A DNA stretch of 64,000 nucleotides. It comes from Niebla homalea (taxonomy: Eukaryota; Ascomycota; Lecanoromycetes; Lecanorales; Ramalinaceae). Under the pieces are notes generated by a model that was given only the letters and a program-made list of their open reading frames with translations, was not told the DNA's origin and searched no databases. Below, piece by piece: positions 32,772 through 45,322 of this stretch; position 1 is the stretch's first letter, and every line of letters begins with the position of its first letter. The DNA is taken from contig JAHGAU010000031.1 of the NCBI GenBank assembly GCA_019925105.1, positions 632,501 to 696,500 on the forward strand. The letters are read 5' to 3'. The translations under genes and the position numbers were made by a program.

Positions 32772-35700
32772 ATGGACAACCGTATGAGAAATCAACTCTC
32801 GCCCTCCCCTCGACCAGCTCCCACTGTCCTCCCACCACTGTCCAAATTCTATTACGGCCCTGCCCAAGGCTGGACCTCAACTGAAGCTTCTCCAAGTCAT
32901 AATGGTGGGCCACAACAGCTCCTGTGCTTTCATCCGATCAAAGCTGACTAGTCATTTTCAGACTCAACATGGAGCGTCCATAGTCACCATTCGGATTTCT
33001 CCTCTACCGTCGCTCCCCGGTTGTCTCCGGCTGTGCCAGCTTACTCTCCTTCCCAATGGGAAAATGACTTCTCATCAGACGTCGACGAGCCCAAGCCTGC
33101 TGATGCCCAGTCTGTCGACAAGCCTAGGGCACCATTAGTTCGAAGCTATTCGCCCATCAATACTGGCTGGGAGAGCCGACCAAGCTCACCATCCTTGGAT
33201 CCTTCTCATTGTGCTGTGAACCACAACCATGTACATTTAGACGACAGCCGCGCCATCTCCAAACCTTCTCTACCGGTATGTGACCTTTGTCTCCAACAAC
33301 GCTTCTGCGCTAGCCCATATGTACTCGAATTATCCCCCAGTAAAAGACTCCAAGATGTGTCGGCTCCCAACTACCTCTTGTCAAGCGGTCGACCACTCTC
33401 TTCTTCATGCTATTCTCAAATGGACACCCTCTGTTGGATGATTGTCGCTGCAAGCTGCGGTTTCGCGCCTCTGAAGTCTCACTTTACTAGGAATGATGCT
33501 GACATCTATGCAAGCCACGGGGAGCTCAGCCTGAGGGACGGCAAGAGAGGACGCCTGAACATTCATTGCACTCCAAGTACAGCTCACAATATCCATCTAC
33601 TCGTGGCTCGGCCACCACTATTGATGTACCCCTATTCTTGCAACCCCAGTTGATCGATCTTGATACAGCTCCACCTTTGCCAAGACGGTCGACCTCTCCG
33701 CCATACCGTCCTGACGCAGGTCACTCGACATCTCCAGCCCCAACGAGGCTACCACCGCCTCCTCCAAGGGCACCCTTCGACGGTCAGGACTCGCAAAACC
33801 GGTCTTCCTTGCAAAAGCCCAGACTCGATCCCCAAAAATCTTCTCAAGGACATGATCATCGTCCAACCTCCCAAGCGTCTCTAAAGAGGCCCCATTTTGA
33901 TCCGCAAAATTCTCACAACGATCAAAGCACCCATAGCTCATGGCGCAGCTCGAAGGATCATCCGTCCATACCACTACCGCAGTTTACCAGCTTTAACGTT
34001 AATCCCGAGCTTACCGCTCCCTGCGGCGACGATAGCTCTACCCTTGCTGGCCTTTCGAACAGCCAAAGCACCCAACGGATACCCTTACGTTATCGACAAC
34101 AGGCTGCTGTAGCTCCATTGTACGATGAGCCGCAAACAAGCATAGCTACAAAGCACTGGGACGTGTCATCATATCGTGATCCGTCTTCTGATCTTCCAGC
34201 AGCAATACCGCCATTCCAAGATGCTCGCCCAACGTCCGCGACAGACGCCTCATCCAATCGGCACGCCGCATCAACCCCGGAGTCGCATCAGACTTCCAAT
34301 ACTTCTTACAAGGGAAGTGACGGCCCTCCAGACCCAAGCAGGCAAGAAGAAGAGAGCAATGACTCGTTCTACTGGCATTCTGGTCGTTCTTCTTCTGATG
34401 GGGATGATGAGCAGAGCCATGGCACCACCACCATCACCCCGGGCGCCAGTCAAAAAATCAACCATGAAGTTTCCGACTATGAAGCCAGAGGTCTGCCAGC
34501 ACGATCCACGAGTCTCTCGCCCGTAGCTGCGGTTTCCTACGGAGCGTCTGCGCTTGGGTTTGGGGGCCCCTCTGACTGGGAATACTTTGGGGACTACGAA
34601 GCGGAAGAAATTGATGATGAGGAGTTGTACACGCACAAGCCGCGAGCTGAGTTACCAGGAGATCATGTTCAAGCGGTATCAGATCAGGATTACCAGCAGC
34701 CCAAGGCGAAAGCCTTGCGAAATACTATCAACATGAATACCTTGGAAGTAGGAAAACCCGCCGCCATGAATTCGGAAGAGAACGAGTTTCCAGCGTTACC
34801 CCTACCGCCTCCAGCTAACATCGCCGAGGATGGCTCTATACTGGCGTCAAAGTGGTCGCCATCTACAACCACCCCCACGACACCGCATGCTAATTCTAGC
34901 CGACCCCTGACAGTCACCTCTGAGCCCTTGCCGTTGGATGAGCATCGTCCAGATCTGGATGATGTTATTCAGGCTTGGTCAGACGCTCCACACATAGGGC
35001 GGTCACTAGATAGATCATCTTCCGGCAAAGTTATTTCAGCAAAATTCGGAAGTCAAGATGATCATACAGAGGCATCATTGGCATCGACACCTGGTGAGGA
35101 TGTCCTAGGCCTTGGAACAGTATCGAGAAATGCGCCCCCAATTCCAAAGCTACCTGATTCGATTGCTCGTGCCACCGCAGCAGCTTTGTCAGGTATTGCC
35201 CCTCATGCAATCGACCCACTTGAAGACGTGCAGGATGTTCAAATGCCCGCAGATGTCGTGCTCGCTGATCATTCTGACTCCCAAGAGGTCCCTCCCACAA
35301 TCGAGCCGCCTAGTGAGAGTGCCACCGTTGAAAGCAGTACAGTGCAGCATCGTTCGATGTCAGCAGCAGGCAAGGCAGGCGAGAGCGAACCTTTTGACCC
35401 TAATGCGGGGCACGCAAAGGGCGCGGAAAGCCCCATGATCGATTGCTCCTCATCGGCTGTGTTACTCTCATCTGCTTCTCAAGGTCCGTCGCAAAATATC
35501 GACCCATCTACAAAAGTCGTGGATCATCAACCAAATCCGATAGCTATTGGACGCCCAAAGACAAGCTTGGTGACTTCTCCATCATCTGATTTTGCCCGGA
35601 AGCGACAAATCTTTGAGTCAGCCCCTGAAAAGCTATCTGCATCGTCCCAAGCTGTGAAGAAATCGCAGAAAGACTACAATAGTAGCATCGAGTCTCCCGT

Positions 35701-38700
35701 GCCATCGCCTGCCCTCAACTTGGCTGAAAACGAATCGTCTACCATAGGGGATATTGAAGCTGATATTGCAAAGAAGGCAACAGACGTTTTGGCAACGGTC
35801 GAGAGTGCGCAACTGCCTTCTGATCAGCCAAAGAAGGGTACAGATGATGTTGAGGTGGGAGCAGAGGGGAGCCAGCCTGATCAACATATTGCTTCCCCAT
35901 CGGCGTCTAGGGAGCAGGACCTCTCACTGTCTTCACTTAGCGCCATCAGCCCGTCTTCTCTACAACCTGGAAACGGAGGGACCGTCCTTCACCCGAATCA
36001 TGAAGGTAAAGGACTCTCCTCAATAAGCTCAGTCCATCAAGTCGCGGAAGGATCCGACCAAGTTTCCAACAACAATGCTGGTAGCCTCAATCTGGGAGTA
36101 GTCGATCGCGAAAAAGACAGCGTCGACCAGAAGGAACAGAATCTACTGCAGCAAAATCAGTCAAGAACGGAACAGCCAGAACCTGTTGACGAAGCTGCAG
36201 CTGGTGTGACCAACTCAATCGCGCTGCACACGCACACTACCCTTCAAGACGAAAGTCTTCGAAAGGTGGACGATATTCGAGAATTCCGGCAACCAGTCAT
36301 TGAAGCAACCATTTCTATGCCACGGGGTGAGAGGCCTCACCAAGAGACGAGCGAAGTGAGGGCTGAGGCCCCTCAGGACTTGGACGTATCTGCTGAAGGG
36401 CAGCCCTCGCAGCTTACAGGAGGCGTGATTTTAGGCAAAGACCTTCCATCCGAGATCAAAAGCTTCGATGATCCTTATGCTGACCTTGATCCTTGGGGTC
36501 GTTCCTCCCTGAACCGCTTCGCTGCCATGTTGCGCGAAGAAGCTCGGATGGAAACGAATCAGGATAAGTTGAACATATTTAATGTTTTCACTACCAGGGA
36601 ATCGCGCCTGCGAGTCATCCTTTATGGCACCGACGATGAGCTGATAATTCATCAAAGTGGTAAACTAGTCTCGGGGGAATCATCGAAGAAAATTCCGTCT
36701 CAAAAGGTGCAGCATCTTGCTAAAGCTGGATCCATGAAGCGAAGTCTTCCAAAAGATACTACTGCCAAGAGCCAACGTACGGTGAAAGAGCTGCCACCAC
36801 TACCCCCCAATCGTGATAGTACTGTCGGAATTCCAGTCAAGATATTAACATCTTCAGGCGTGCAAAATGACGCGGAGCTGGCTGGGCCTGCGGCTTCCAC
36901 TAGTCATCCTCAGATTGCTCCAGAGACCAATGCTGATGGGCAGCAAATGCCAGGGTCTCCAAAGATAGCTAGTACGGCGAGAGAGACTGAGTCACCACCA
37001 GACTCAGCTGTCCCAGAAGCCTCTAAATTGTCAGACGGAGCCACGAATCCTAGCGCCTTGTCCCTGGAGAGTACATTCCAACCGAAAAATGACATATCGG
37101 ATTGTCCTGGCGAGCAACAAGACGCAAGATCTGGACAACAAAGGAGCGGCCAAGGTGGCTCCGAAGTCAAGAACTATTTGACAAACCGACGCTCCATCTA
37201 TAGACCATTCGCAACGCAAACGATGGAGTCCATGGAGAGTGCGACCAATTTTGTACGCAAGCCGGAGTATGTACTTGAAAAGCCGTCGATTCGTAGTTTG
37301 GAACCAGCAACAAGTCAGTTCAATGCAAAGCCCCCTGCGGAAAAATGTCTAAATAATGAAGTCGATTGCGCCAAAGCTCCTGCGCGTACAGAAAAGGGAG
37401 ATCAGCCATTGGATCTCCGGCGCTTTATCGATGCCGATTTCGATCCACTCTTGATGGTCTTGCCCCAAGCAGAGGCCACCTTGAGTGAGAGTGTCAAGCT
37501 CATGAGTTTCCAAAAATCGATAGACTCCATACCGGACGACTTTAGCTTCATACATGCGAGCGTAGTTGGCTTGGACAACAAGGTCCAGAAGCAGCGGGAA
37601 GAGCATGAAAAACAGAGACACTTCCGGCAGATAGAATCCGAACAACGCATTGATGCATTATTTGATGAACACGAAATCGGCTACGGCGATATCGCAGAAC
37701 TTGAAGCCGAGTTCAAGACATCCGAAGCCAGTCGCAAAGCTGAAGAGGATCGTGCTGAATATCAGGCATTCTTGGAGGACGTCTTCGATGTCGTATGGAC
37801 GCGTCTGAATTACGAAATAGATCAGCTGAGCCCCCATTACGAGGAGCACAGTGCATTGATGAATCAGACCTTGGCAGGAAAAGACATGTTCGAGGCGTCG
37901 CTAGAAGATTTGGTCCTCGCACCGGCGATGACGGCGGTCCTTGGACTGCATCAAAAGCTGGAAATACGACATCAGAAAGCATTGGAGGCGGTGCTCGAAC
38001 GAGATCGGCGGCTCAAAAAGACGGAGATCTCGCCATGGTACAGCTTGAGCAACATAGCCAAGGTGAAGCAACTGGAGAGGCAATTCGAGGAAGCCGAGAA
38101 AAAAACCATCATTGAATACTGCCAGAAGCGCAACCAGCGCGCGAACCGGCTCATGGACGTATTAGATGAGAATACGCTGCGCGGGGTGGGCGCCAACCAG
38201 GACTACATGGAGGCAATCATGAAAGCTGTCCGTCGCATTGCATCCGGGCGAGCCTTTGCCTCAATGCCCGGCCTCGAGACACCTGTGCAGGGAATCGAGC
38301 TCGTCCAAAAGGCTCGGTCTTGTACGGCGCTGCTGGCATCATCATCGGAGCAAATTGTGCAAACCTTTCATGTGGCAGACATGCTTCTCAACAACGCTGA
38401 CTATGAACTCTCAGTGGCCAAGGCGAAAAGGACCAAAGCGGAACTGGCCACTCTTTCCAAGTTGACAGAGGAGCGCATCAAGGAAGATCAAAAGCTGATG
38501 CGCGATCTGGAGCATCGACTGGCTCTGATTCGGGAAGACTTGAGACGTACAAACGATGAGGTGATCAAATTATTGTTGTTTCTGGGCGTACAGAACGGAC
38601 GAGCTATGGACACACAAGCAGCGCCGGCGGCTCTTGGTGTGCAAAAACAGCAGCAGCAGCAGAGCACTGCAGGAATGAAAGACCCTGGTTATGAAGGTAG

Positions 38701-38719
38701 AGTGCTCAAAAAGCAGTAA
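32772..38719 (+). CDS. Very large uncharacterised protein: disordered N-terminal part, coiled-coil C-terminus
   Basis: Three exons, 32772-32904, 32962-33275 and 33515-38719, give 1883 aa. Intron 1 (57 nt, GTGGGC...CTGACTAGTCATTTTCAG) is well supported by frame. Intron 2 (239 nt, GTATGT...GCTGACATCTATGCAAG) has good splice and branch signals but is long for this window. Residues 1 to ~1080 are Ser/Pro/Thr/Asp-rich and disordered, with poly-Pro runs (RLPPPPPRAP). A compact block follows, about 1120-1180 (DPYADLDPWGRSSLNRFAAMLREEA...FNVFTTRESRLRVILYG). From about 1425 (LRRFIDADFDPLLMVLPQAE) to 1860 it is mostly helical with heptad-like Leu and charged residues, ending with a poly-Gln run. I do not recognise the family. 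The architecture suggests a scaffold or trafficking protein, without proof. Confidence 0.75.
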
Positions 38720-39396
38720 ACGGGGGCGAAAAAGAAGAAAGCCGATGGATGATTCTGGAGCGGGATGGAAAAATTTGCTTGGATTCACAAGAGCCCTTTG
38801 GTCTGATGATTATGCTGAGCATGCCTGCTCAAGTCTCAATGATACCCTTCACTGGCAAGTGGGAGTACTGCCCAGTGTGCGTTTGAAAGAATTGTATATA
38901 TGTATCTACGTGCTTAATTAGTGAACTATCTAATCCGTACTATGTTGCCAATCAAATGTAATGACATCGGAGCGAATAGACATTAATCGTGGGTTTGAGT
39001 ACGTTTGTCGAGGAAGGAAGTTGAGCCGGTTGCATAGAGGCGTGATGCTCGCTGACCTTTGGACTATTCCGTAGATACCTTATTATTATTATTCCGTCAT
39101 ATCTCCCAGCCACAATCACTAGCGCCACACTCCGCCACGCCCATGAGCCTGATTTCTCTCCCTCACCATCCGTCACTTTAGTCTGTCCAATATTGACACT
39201 GTCCTTGCACCTACTCGATTGTATTGCTGGCTCCAAGCTCTACATCGACCCCAATCATCATCGATCTTGCACCTACAGCTGACACTGCAAGATCACACTT
39301 CTCCAAGCTCAGACGCTAGAGTAACAAAAATCCTATACATTGCCGGCTTGGTCAACTTCCTGTGTCCTGTCTGCTTCCAGCATTGGATGCCTTCAA
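38720..39396. other. Intergenic, promoter of the C2H2 gene
   Basis: No gene seen. It has a short TTA repeat at 39080-39093, and the last 200 bases are CT/CA-rich leader-like sequence. A non-coding 5' exon is possible. Confidence 0.45.
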
Positions 39397-41403
39397 ATGG
39401 CGGGCACTGAGGCTGCTACTCTGGCGCGCGACTCGCCAAGTCAGTCGCCAGCGTTGTCACATCCAACTGATGAGCAATCTTTGTCTTCCGTTACAGCCGC
39501 CTCACGGCTGGCCAATCCTCGGAAGCGTCGACGCTCATCTAAGCCATCTCATCACGAGGAAGAAAGCCGGACAGGTCCCCTGGCCACGAAGTCTGCCATT
39601 TCGCCCGCTTATGCTCCGCAACCACTCACCGGAGCTGCCGCCATTGCGGAAGAGCAGAGCGCGCTTCTGGTCGAGAGGGTTAGCGAAGCCGAACAGACCA
39701 CTCCTATTGCTGCCAGAAAGGCCCAAGACGCTTTGATGGCCGCTACAAAAGCTCCACCTATGAGTAAACTTAACGATGCACCGAGCAGATCCACCATGGA
39801 AACCCCTACCACCCCGAACACTGCGAAAACCCCCCCAGCCAATGCTGATGAGATCCATACCAGCCCGCAAAGCAATTCCAGCACTGGCTCATTCGACAAA
39901 GTCTCCGCGTCTGCGCCTATCAGTAACGGTCTTGCCGTAGCTAGTCCCGGACAGATGGACGATGCTTTCGCCGATGGAGATGAGAGCCCTGGCATGGTCA
40001 GCAGAGAAGGAAAGGAAGCCACCGAAACATACGAGGAAGAAGGTCATTCCAATAAGGCCTCGACCTTCCCAGGACCAATAAACCCCCAACTTCATCGCAC
40101 GTCTAGCCTTCCTCAATCGGGCTATGGTAGAGACAATAGCATCTCATCGAATAAGAGACACAAATGTCCCTACTGCAGCACAGACTTCACCAGGCATCAT
40201 AACCTGAAGAGCCATCTTCTCACTCATAGTCAAGAGAAGCCCTACAATTGCGACAGCTGCGATGCTCGCTTTCGCCGGCTTCACGACCTGAAGCGACATG
40301 CCAAACTTCACACTGGGGAGCGGCCTCATGTATGTGCGAAATGCGATCGCAGTTTCGCTCGCGGCGATGCTCTGGCCCGGCACAACAAAGGACAAGGCGG
40401 ATGTGCCGGTCGAAGAGAGAGTATGGGTAGCTTTGGCGGGGACGATCGGCATGATGAAGCCGCACGCGCGGGTGATGGGGACAGCATGCACGGGATCATG
40501 TATACTGGCGAAGCGTCGCATGAACCTGAGCACATGGATGAAGATTCCGAGGGTCAGTCCGGACGAAGCCTGCCAAGCATCAGAAAGCATGATGCTCCTC
40601 CTGATCCGCAACGGCAATTGTCAGAGCATCAAGGTCTTTTTCATGCCCGCCAGCCTAGCACCTATCCCCCGGTCGCTGCCCGTCCTTCCGCCACCGGAGG
40701 CTTATATCCACCGCCGCCGACGGCAAGTCCCAGAGGTGGATCTGGAACACCCATCTCACAAAATCCCATTAGTCAGTACCCACCGCCATCTGGTGGCGCT
40801 TCTGCGTATCAGACTCACGGACCGAATGTGTATGCCCATACGGCTAACATGACGGAAAGTCCGAAACCGCTATCCCCTGGCATCGGGGCATCACATCAGA
40901 TTGGGCAAGGGGAAGGCAGTATGCATCGTCACAGATCTCCGAGCCTCACCCAGCAGCTTCAGCAGCAGCATTATCGGCGAGCGACTGGCAGCAACGTGTC
41001 CCCTACCATGAGTCTGCCTCCTCCACATCCGATAGGAAGCATGTCGCATGCGCCTCACCTACCGCCCATACAAGGACTCAATCCACCCGAGGCGAGATAT
41101 ACACTACATAGCCAATCGCAAGCTTCCAACCAGATGCATGCACCGTCGATGAACAACCTCAGTGGTCCAGGGCAGCATCCAAACTCCCCTTCCCATCCAC
41201 CAGGGCATACTTCCTCAGCTAACAACAGCCTATCGAGCCATAGTACCGGCCCGCACGGCAGCATCGATCGGGCCAGTTTTTACACGCATCACAATGAAAG
41301 CTTCGTGGCGATTGTGGAAGAACTGGCATCTCGAGTGCATCATTTGGAAGAAGAAGTAGCTCTGTTGAAAGGGCAGGGGCCGGCAAACATCGTTCAGAAG
41401 TAG
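39397..41403 (+). CDS. C2H2 zinc-finger transcription factor
   Basis: Intronless frame of 668 aa from the ATG at 39397; the frame is open for 19 codons upstream but without ATG. Three consecutive fingers lie at about residues 254-340: CPYCSTDFTRHHNLKSHLLTH, then CDSCDARFRRLHDLKRHAKLH, then CAKCDRSFARGDALARH. The third ends in HNKGQGGC, so its fourth ligand is Cys or it is a C2HC form. TGERPHVC and SQEKPYNC linkers join them. A basic NPRKRRRSSK near residue 47 could be a nuclear signal. The long flanks are rich in Ser, Pro and Gln, and the last ~40 residues form a Leu-zipper-like coiled coil (VEELASRVHHLEEEVALL). The finger array resembles Azf1-like fungal regulators; target genes are unknown. 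Confidence 0.88.
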   Translation: MAGTEAATLARDSPSQSPALSHPTDEQSLSSVTAASRLANPRKRRRSSKPSHHEEESRTGPLATKSAISPAYAPQPLTGAAAIAEEQSALLVERVSEAEQTTPIAARKAQDALMAATKAPPMSKLNDAPSRSTMETPTTPNTAKTPPANADEIHTSPQSNSSTGSFDKVSASAPISNGLAVASPGQMDDAFADGDESPGMVSREGKEATETYEEEGHSNKASTFPGPINPQLHRTSSLPQSGYGRDNSISSNKRHKCPYCSTDFTRHHNLKSHLLTHSQEKPYNCDSCDARFRRLHDLKRHAKLHTGERPHVCAKCDRSFARGDALARHNKGQGGCAGRRESMGSFGGDDRHDEAARAGDGDSMHGIMYTGEASHEPEHMDEDSEGQSGRSLPSIRKHDAPPDPQRQLSEHQGLFHARQPSTYPPVAARPSATGGLYPPPPTASPRGGSGTPISQNPISQYPPPSGGASAYQTHGPNVYAHTANMTESPKPLSPGIGASHQIGQGEGSMHRHRSPSLTQQLQQQHYRRATGSNVSPTMSLPPPHPIGSMSHAPHLPPIQGLNPPEARYTLHSQSQASNQMHAPSMNNLSGPGQHPNSPSHPPGHTSSANNSLSSHSTGPHGSIDRASFYTHHNESFVAIVEELASRVHHLEEEVALLKGQGPANIVQK

Positions 41404-43113
41404 GGCACATCTTGCTCCATGGAAACACACTCTCGCACGACTGGCCACAGAATATTAGATAATGGATCATAAGCATCTATCACAGTGGACCATGCACAAT
41501 GGGGAGATAGTGGATCAAAAGCAATATCAGCCCGACTACTTGGAGCTTTCTGTGGGAGCGTGCCATGAAGATGACAAGCGTTAGAAGATGGCGGGCTGTC
41601 AGGCATAGACCCAGCATCTCATCAAATGTATGCAGGTCATAGCTGCTCATATAAAGCGATGAACGCGGCGGAACGAGAACCATGTCACTATGCCTTGCCC
41701 GATGATGACCAAGGAGTTGGCGCCATGTCATCGGTATAAAGAACGATACAGTGAGAACGAGTCGATGCATTGGTCTTTATTCACTGGGTTTTCTCAAGAG
41801 CCTGCGACTGATCGAGTCGTGGCAGAGCCCGATTTGACCCCATTCTTCCCTTTGTGCCGCTCAGAGTTCTTGCGCTTGGCCACGAAAGCCTGCTGGCGAT
41901 TAGTAACTGGAACGTCAGGTCTCGAATTGTAAGAAGTCATTCCATTGGCTGGAGTACTACATCTCCACACACGAGCGAAAAGCAATGGGCTTCGCCTTTA
42001 CATAAGCTTTGCCGAAGGCAGAAAGCCTTGGGGAGATACAACTTCCGAACTTGAGTGAAGGGCACAGTGGTTCTGATAATGAGGGTGAAGTCCGCTTAGT
42101 AATCAATTTGAATGGATGAGACTTTCCCATCCATGAGCGACATAGCCTTGATTGTTGTGCCAAGGAGAGCTTTTGACAAAATCCCGCCGCTTGAATGCGA
42201 AGCCGCTCGTTACCTATCAAACTATCATCTACGGATCCGTAGGATGAGAGGCAGCATACTGCTCGATATTCATCTACACGCACTGAATGGCAATGTTCTC
42301 TCGCACTTCTGTCAGCCTAGCCCATAATCTCCGCCTCAGCCTGTTCCAGATGCTCGCCATGACAGCCAGAAAAATCCCGCTCACGCATTCGCGGTTTTAG
42401 CCACGTATAGCTTTTTGGCGTCTACGTAGGACCCCCTTTGGAGTCCGATTGACGCATGTCGTCTCGGGCTGTACTCCGTACAATTCGGTTCAATACCGGT
42501 GCCCAGCAGCTATTTTTGTTCCAGTCTATATTCAATCAGGGTACCGTCGTTGTCCCTCGGCTGGGCCGACTCCAGGGACTATCAAGCTCGTTTTTCGTCG
42601 GTATGGCCCGAAAGAACCTCTGGCCGGACCACTACTGTTGTCGCCCTCGACTTGAGGAGAATGCGGCGCCATGCCTGGACATCGTCTACGTCTACTGGTG
42701 AATTCGTGGCCAATCGATGAGCGCTGCGGCTACCGCGCTACTCGCCCATGGCTTCTAAGTTATCAGCTATTCGTTTGATGGCTTGGAAGTCCTCCTGATA
42801 GGATCATCAAAGTTCACATCTTGTGCTCGAATAGTCAACGGACTGGCGTTTGAATGACAAGCGCCACTCGTCCCGTAGGTGAGGCTGATCGAAAGTCCCA
42901 AAGTTCCTCTGGTCATGGCGTACTCCCTTTTTGATCCATACTGCTCTGCCTCATTGTTTGACTCAAAAGATGCCCTCCTTGAAGAAACCTCTCGTGCCTC
43001 AAAAAGGGTGCGTCTGTCATTTACTTTCTCGGCCGAGAATGCTTGCGAGTCCCATGTCAAGTCTGTCTTGCGCAAGTCGATCGTTGCAGAATCACAGTCT
43101 GGATGTAGAAGAT
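41404..43113. other. 1.7 kb region with no accepted gene
   Basis: Several short frames on both strands lack domain features. A plus-strand frame at 42456-42701 opens with a basic segment but shows nothing recognisable. TACTCCGTA occurs at 42472-42480. Confidence 0.4.
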
Positions 43114-44471
43114 ATGCCAGTCACCCGATCCCAGAGCAGGCATCCCCCTAATATAATGGCCTCCCGCGCGACTGATCGTGAACGCTGGAATCCTCTGTCG
43201 CGACCGTCTGCACGTCTGCCATCGATCGGGACCCAGACAGGACTGACGACCAATATGAGCAGTTTCAATGACATGCTTTCCCCCCACATTCTCGTAGAGA
43301 AGGTCTCTACCAAGACACTCGGCAGAGGCAGCTACTGTGCGATTCAACTCAACCCAGTCTCCGTTCGTATCTATGATTCTGACGGGAGCTCTGGTCGCGT
43401 GGACTGTACGTGCGATGTGTTTCGTACGACACGAGAGACATGTGTCCACATTCAAGTAAACCCTGTGCAAGTCTTTCGCCAGTGGGATGCCGCTAACCTA
43501 CGCAGTGGCTCACCGTTGGTCTGCGCAACATCCTTTACCAAGTTCCAATATCACAGCCGATTGCCTCACCTACGCAGCTCAGTCAAATGCTCCGACTGAT
43601 TCAAGCTAGGGAACTTTCTCTGCCCACGGAACTGAACGATCTTCGAGGGCCGGACAATTCGCCACTGGATGCAGCAGGGATCGCATCGTTGCTTCCTGAC
43701 AGGGACTTGTCAGTGCGAGGTGATGTCCTCTGCGACATGCTCTCAACCTTCGATCGGCATCGTCTCCCAGAGGATTTCCGGCAAGATTACTTGGGTGGTG
43801 TGACTGGACCGACCCAATTAGAGGATTGTTTACAGAGGGACAATGTCTTTGTCACCATCTACCAGATGGGTATGATTGATGGAGCAAGCTTTAACGCATT
43901 ACGGACAACAATCTCACCGGCATTTTGTAAGGAGCAGTATCAGCGAAAGCAAGGCCTGAGAATCCGAACCGAGCTTGATCAGCTGGCTCATCAAGAACAG
44001 GCTGGTATCGGTGTGCCTGCCATTTCTGTGAGACACTGCGCAGACAAGCTCCGCTCCATTGCAGACCAACTGTTTGATGATCACGACAATCGAAAGCGAC
44101 GGCAAGAGGGGCTTGGGATTGGGGGAGGTCAAGAGATAGCCAGCACGATGGTCGGGATGATCAGCAACGTTGTCGATCGCAACGAGGACCTCCGCGTTAA
44201 TAGGAGCGGCCGTGCATTAGCTCAGAAGCATGAGCACAATCTGTACATGGTCCTGATCGGAGATCCTCCGAATGACGTGGGGGATGCCTTTGTACTCGAC
44301 AGACTCCGCACCTTGCCATATGAGGATTGGAGTAACGAAGGTGGCCAATTGGAGAGCATCAAAGATCGAATTGAAAACGATTCGAGCTTGTGGGGAAAGC
44401 GTGGGATGAGTTATGCGAGGAGGATTGGTGACATGCTCCGCGAGCATAATTTCCACGCTCCAGACAGGTGA
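43114..44471 (+). CDS. SWIM zinc-finger domain protein
   Basis: Two exons, 43114-43455 and 43506-44471, give 435 aa. The 50-nt intron (GTAAAC...GCTAACCTACGCAG) splits the SWIM motif just after its His: VDCTCDVFRTTRETCVHIQ joins WLTVGLRNILYQ. The motif CxC...CxH, with a Trp-Leu after it, is that of SWIM domains, which bind DNA or protein through one zinc. Upstream residues 1-85 are basic and polar. The C-terminal ~300 residues are mostly alpha-helical and polar (for example DMLSTFDRHRLPEDF) and match no family I know. The start is the ATG at 43114 (MPVTRSQSRH); a second in-frame ATG lies 14 codons later. The protein is likely a nuclear or ubiquitin-related adaptor, inferred only from the SWIM domain. 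Confidence 0.8.
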
Positions 44472-45322
44472 CGCTGGGCCTCTCGGTGTGCTACGATGAC
44501 TACTCGTGATCTAATTGGACCGATATGGTACGAGAAGAAGCGCACCTTCTTCAGCACCTCCACTCTATCCCTGCAGGCTCTGATTCTTGCACATATGTTG
44601 AGACCGTGATTGATGGGGGAGAGGTGGCAGCAACTACCAATCTCTCTTTGGTTGTGATCGCACCGATGCAAGTGTACACATTTTGATTCCAGTTCCTTGG
44701 GCAGGTCCCATACTGGACGAGATAGTAATCAATGCACTATTGACTGTTGACCTTTGTACACGCGTTGCATCAAATTACATGGGTTCGACCTTGACGTCCA
44801 GGCGTTGGAAAGAAGTCCTGCAAGCTAGGTACCTCGAGTACTTTAGGCTCGCAATGCCAAGCTTTCCGGGGTAAGCTCTTCCCCGCACTTTTCGAAAACT
44901 ACGTCAGCAATGGTCGATTCTGATTGGTGCAATGCCACAGGGTTTGGAACAAGGAAAGCAGGACTCCTTGCTGACGACAGCCCGTATAATACCCCGTCCA
45001 CCTGCCACCTGCCGCTTGCTACTGACTGCTGATTTCTGACTTCTGACCTCGACTCTCCTTCGACACACAGGTCTGTCTTCAACTGTCTATATCCTCAACT
45101 CTCGCTGTCCCGATAATCTAGTTTGGTTCTCATCATTGTCATACTTCTGCCGCCTAGCATCCAGGGTCTTGAAGCTCCCAATCCTGTTGCACAGGCACAG
45201 GGCTGTTTGAAGGGGATCTACTTCCATCACTCCCAGTATCTTTCTGTCATCCTTTGAGCTCAGATCTCGGCACTGAGATACACCTTTGCGTCCCGACTCG
45301 ATTGGCATCTGTTGTCTGCGAG
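44472..45322. other. Intergenic, no gene seen
   Basis: 3' flank of the SWIM gene and promoter of the 45323 gene. CT-rich and TGCC/TGAC-rich sequence at 44990-45070 looks leader-like. Confidence 0.45.

Noticed and set aside
33276..33653. Continuation of exon 2 of the large gene in its own frame to a stop at 33653
   Set aside because: Composition turns Cys-rich and unlike the rest, while a good intron (GTATGT to a branch and CAAG at 33514) leads into the 1735-codon frame.
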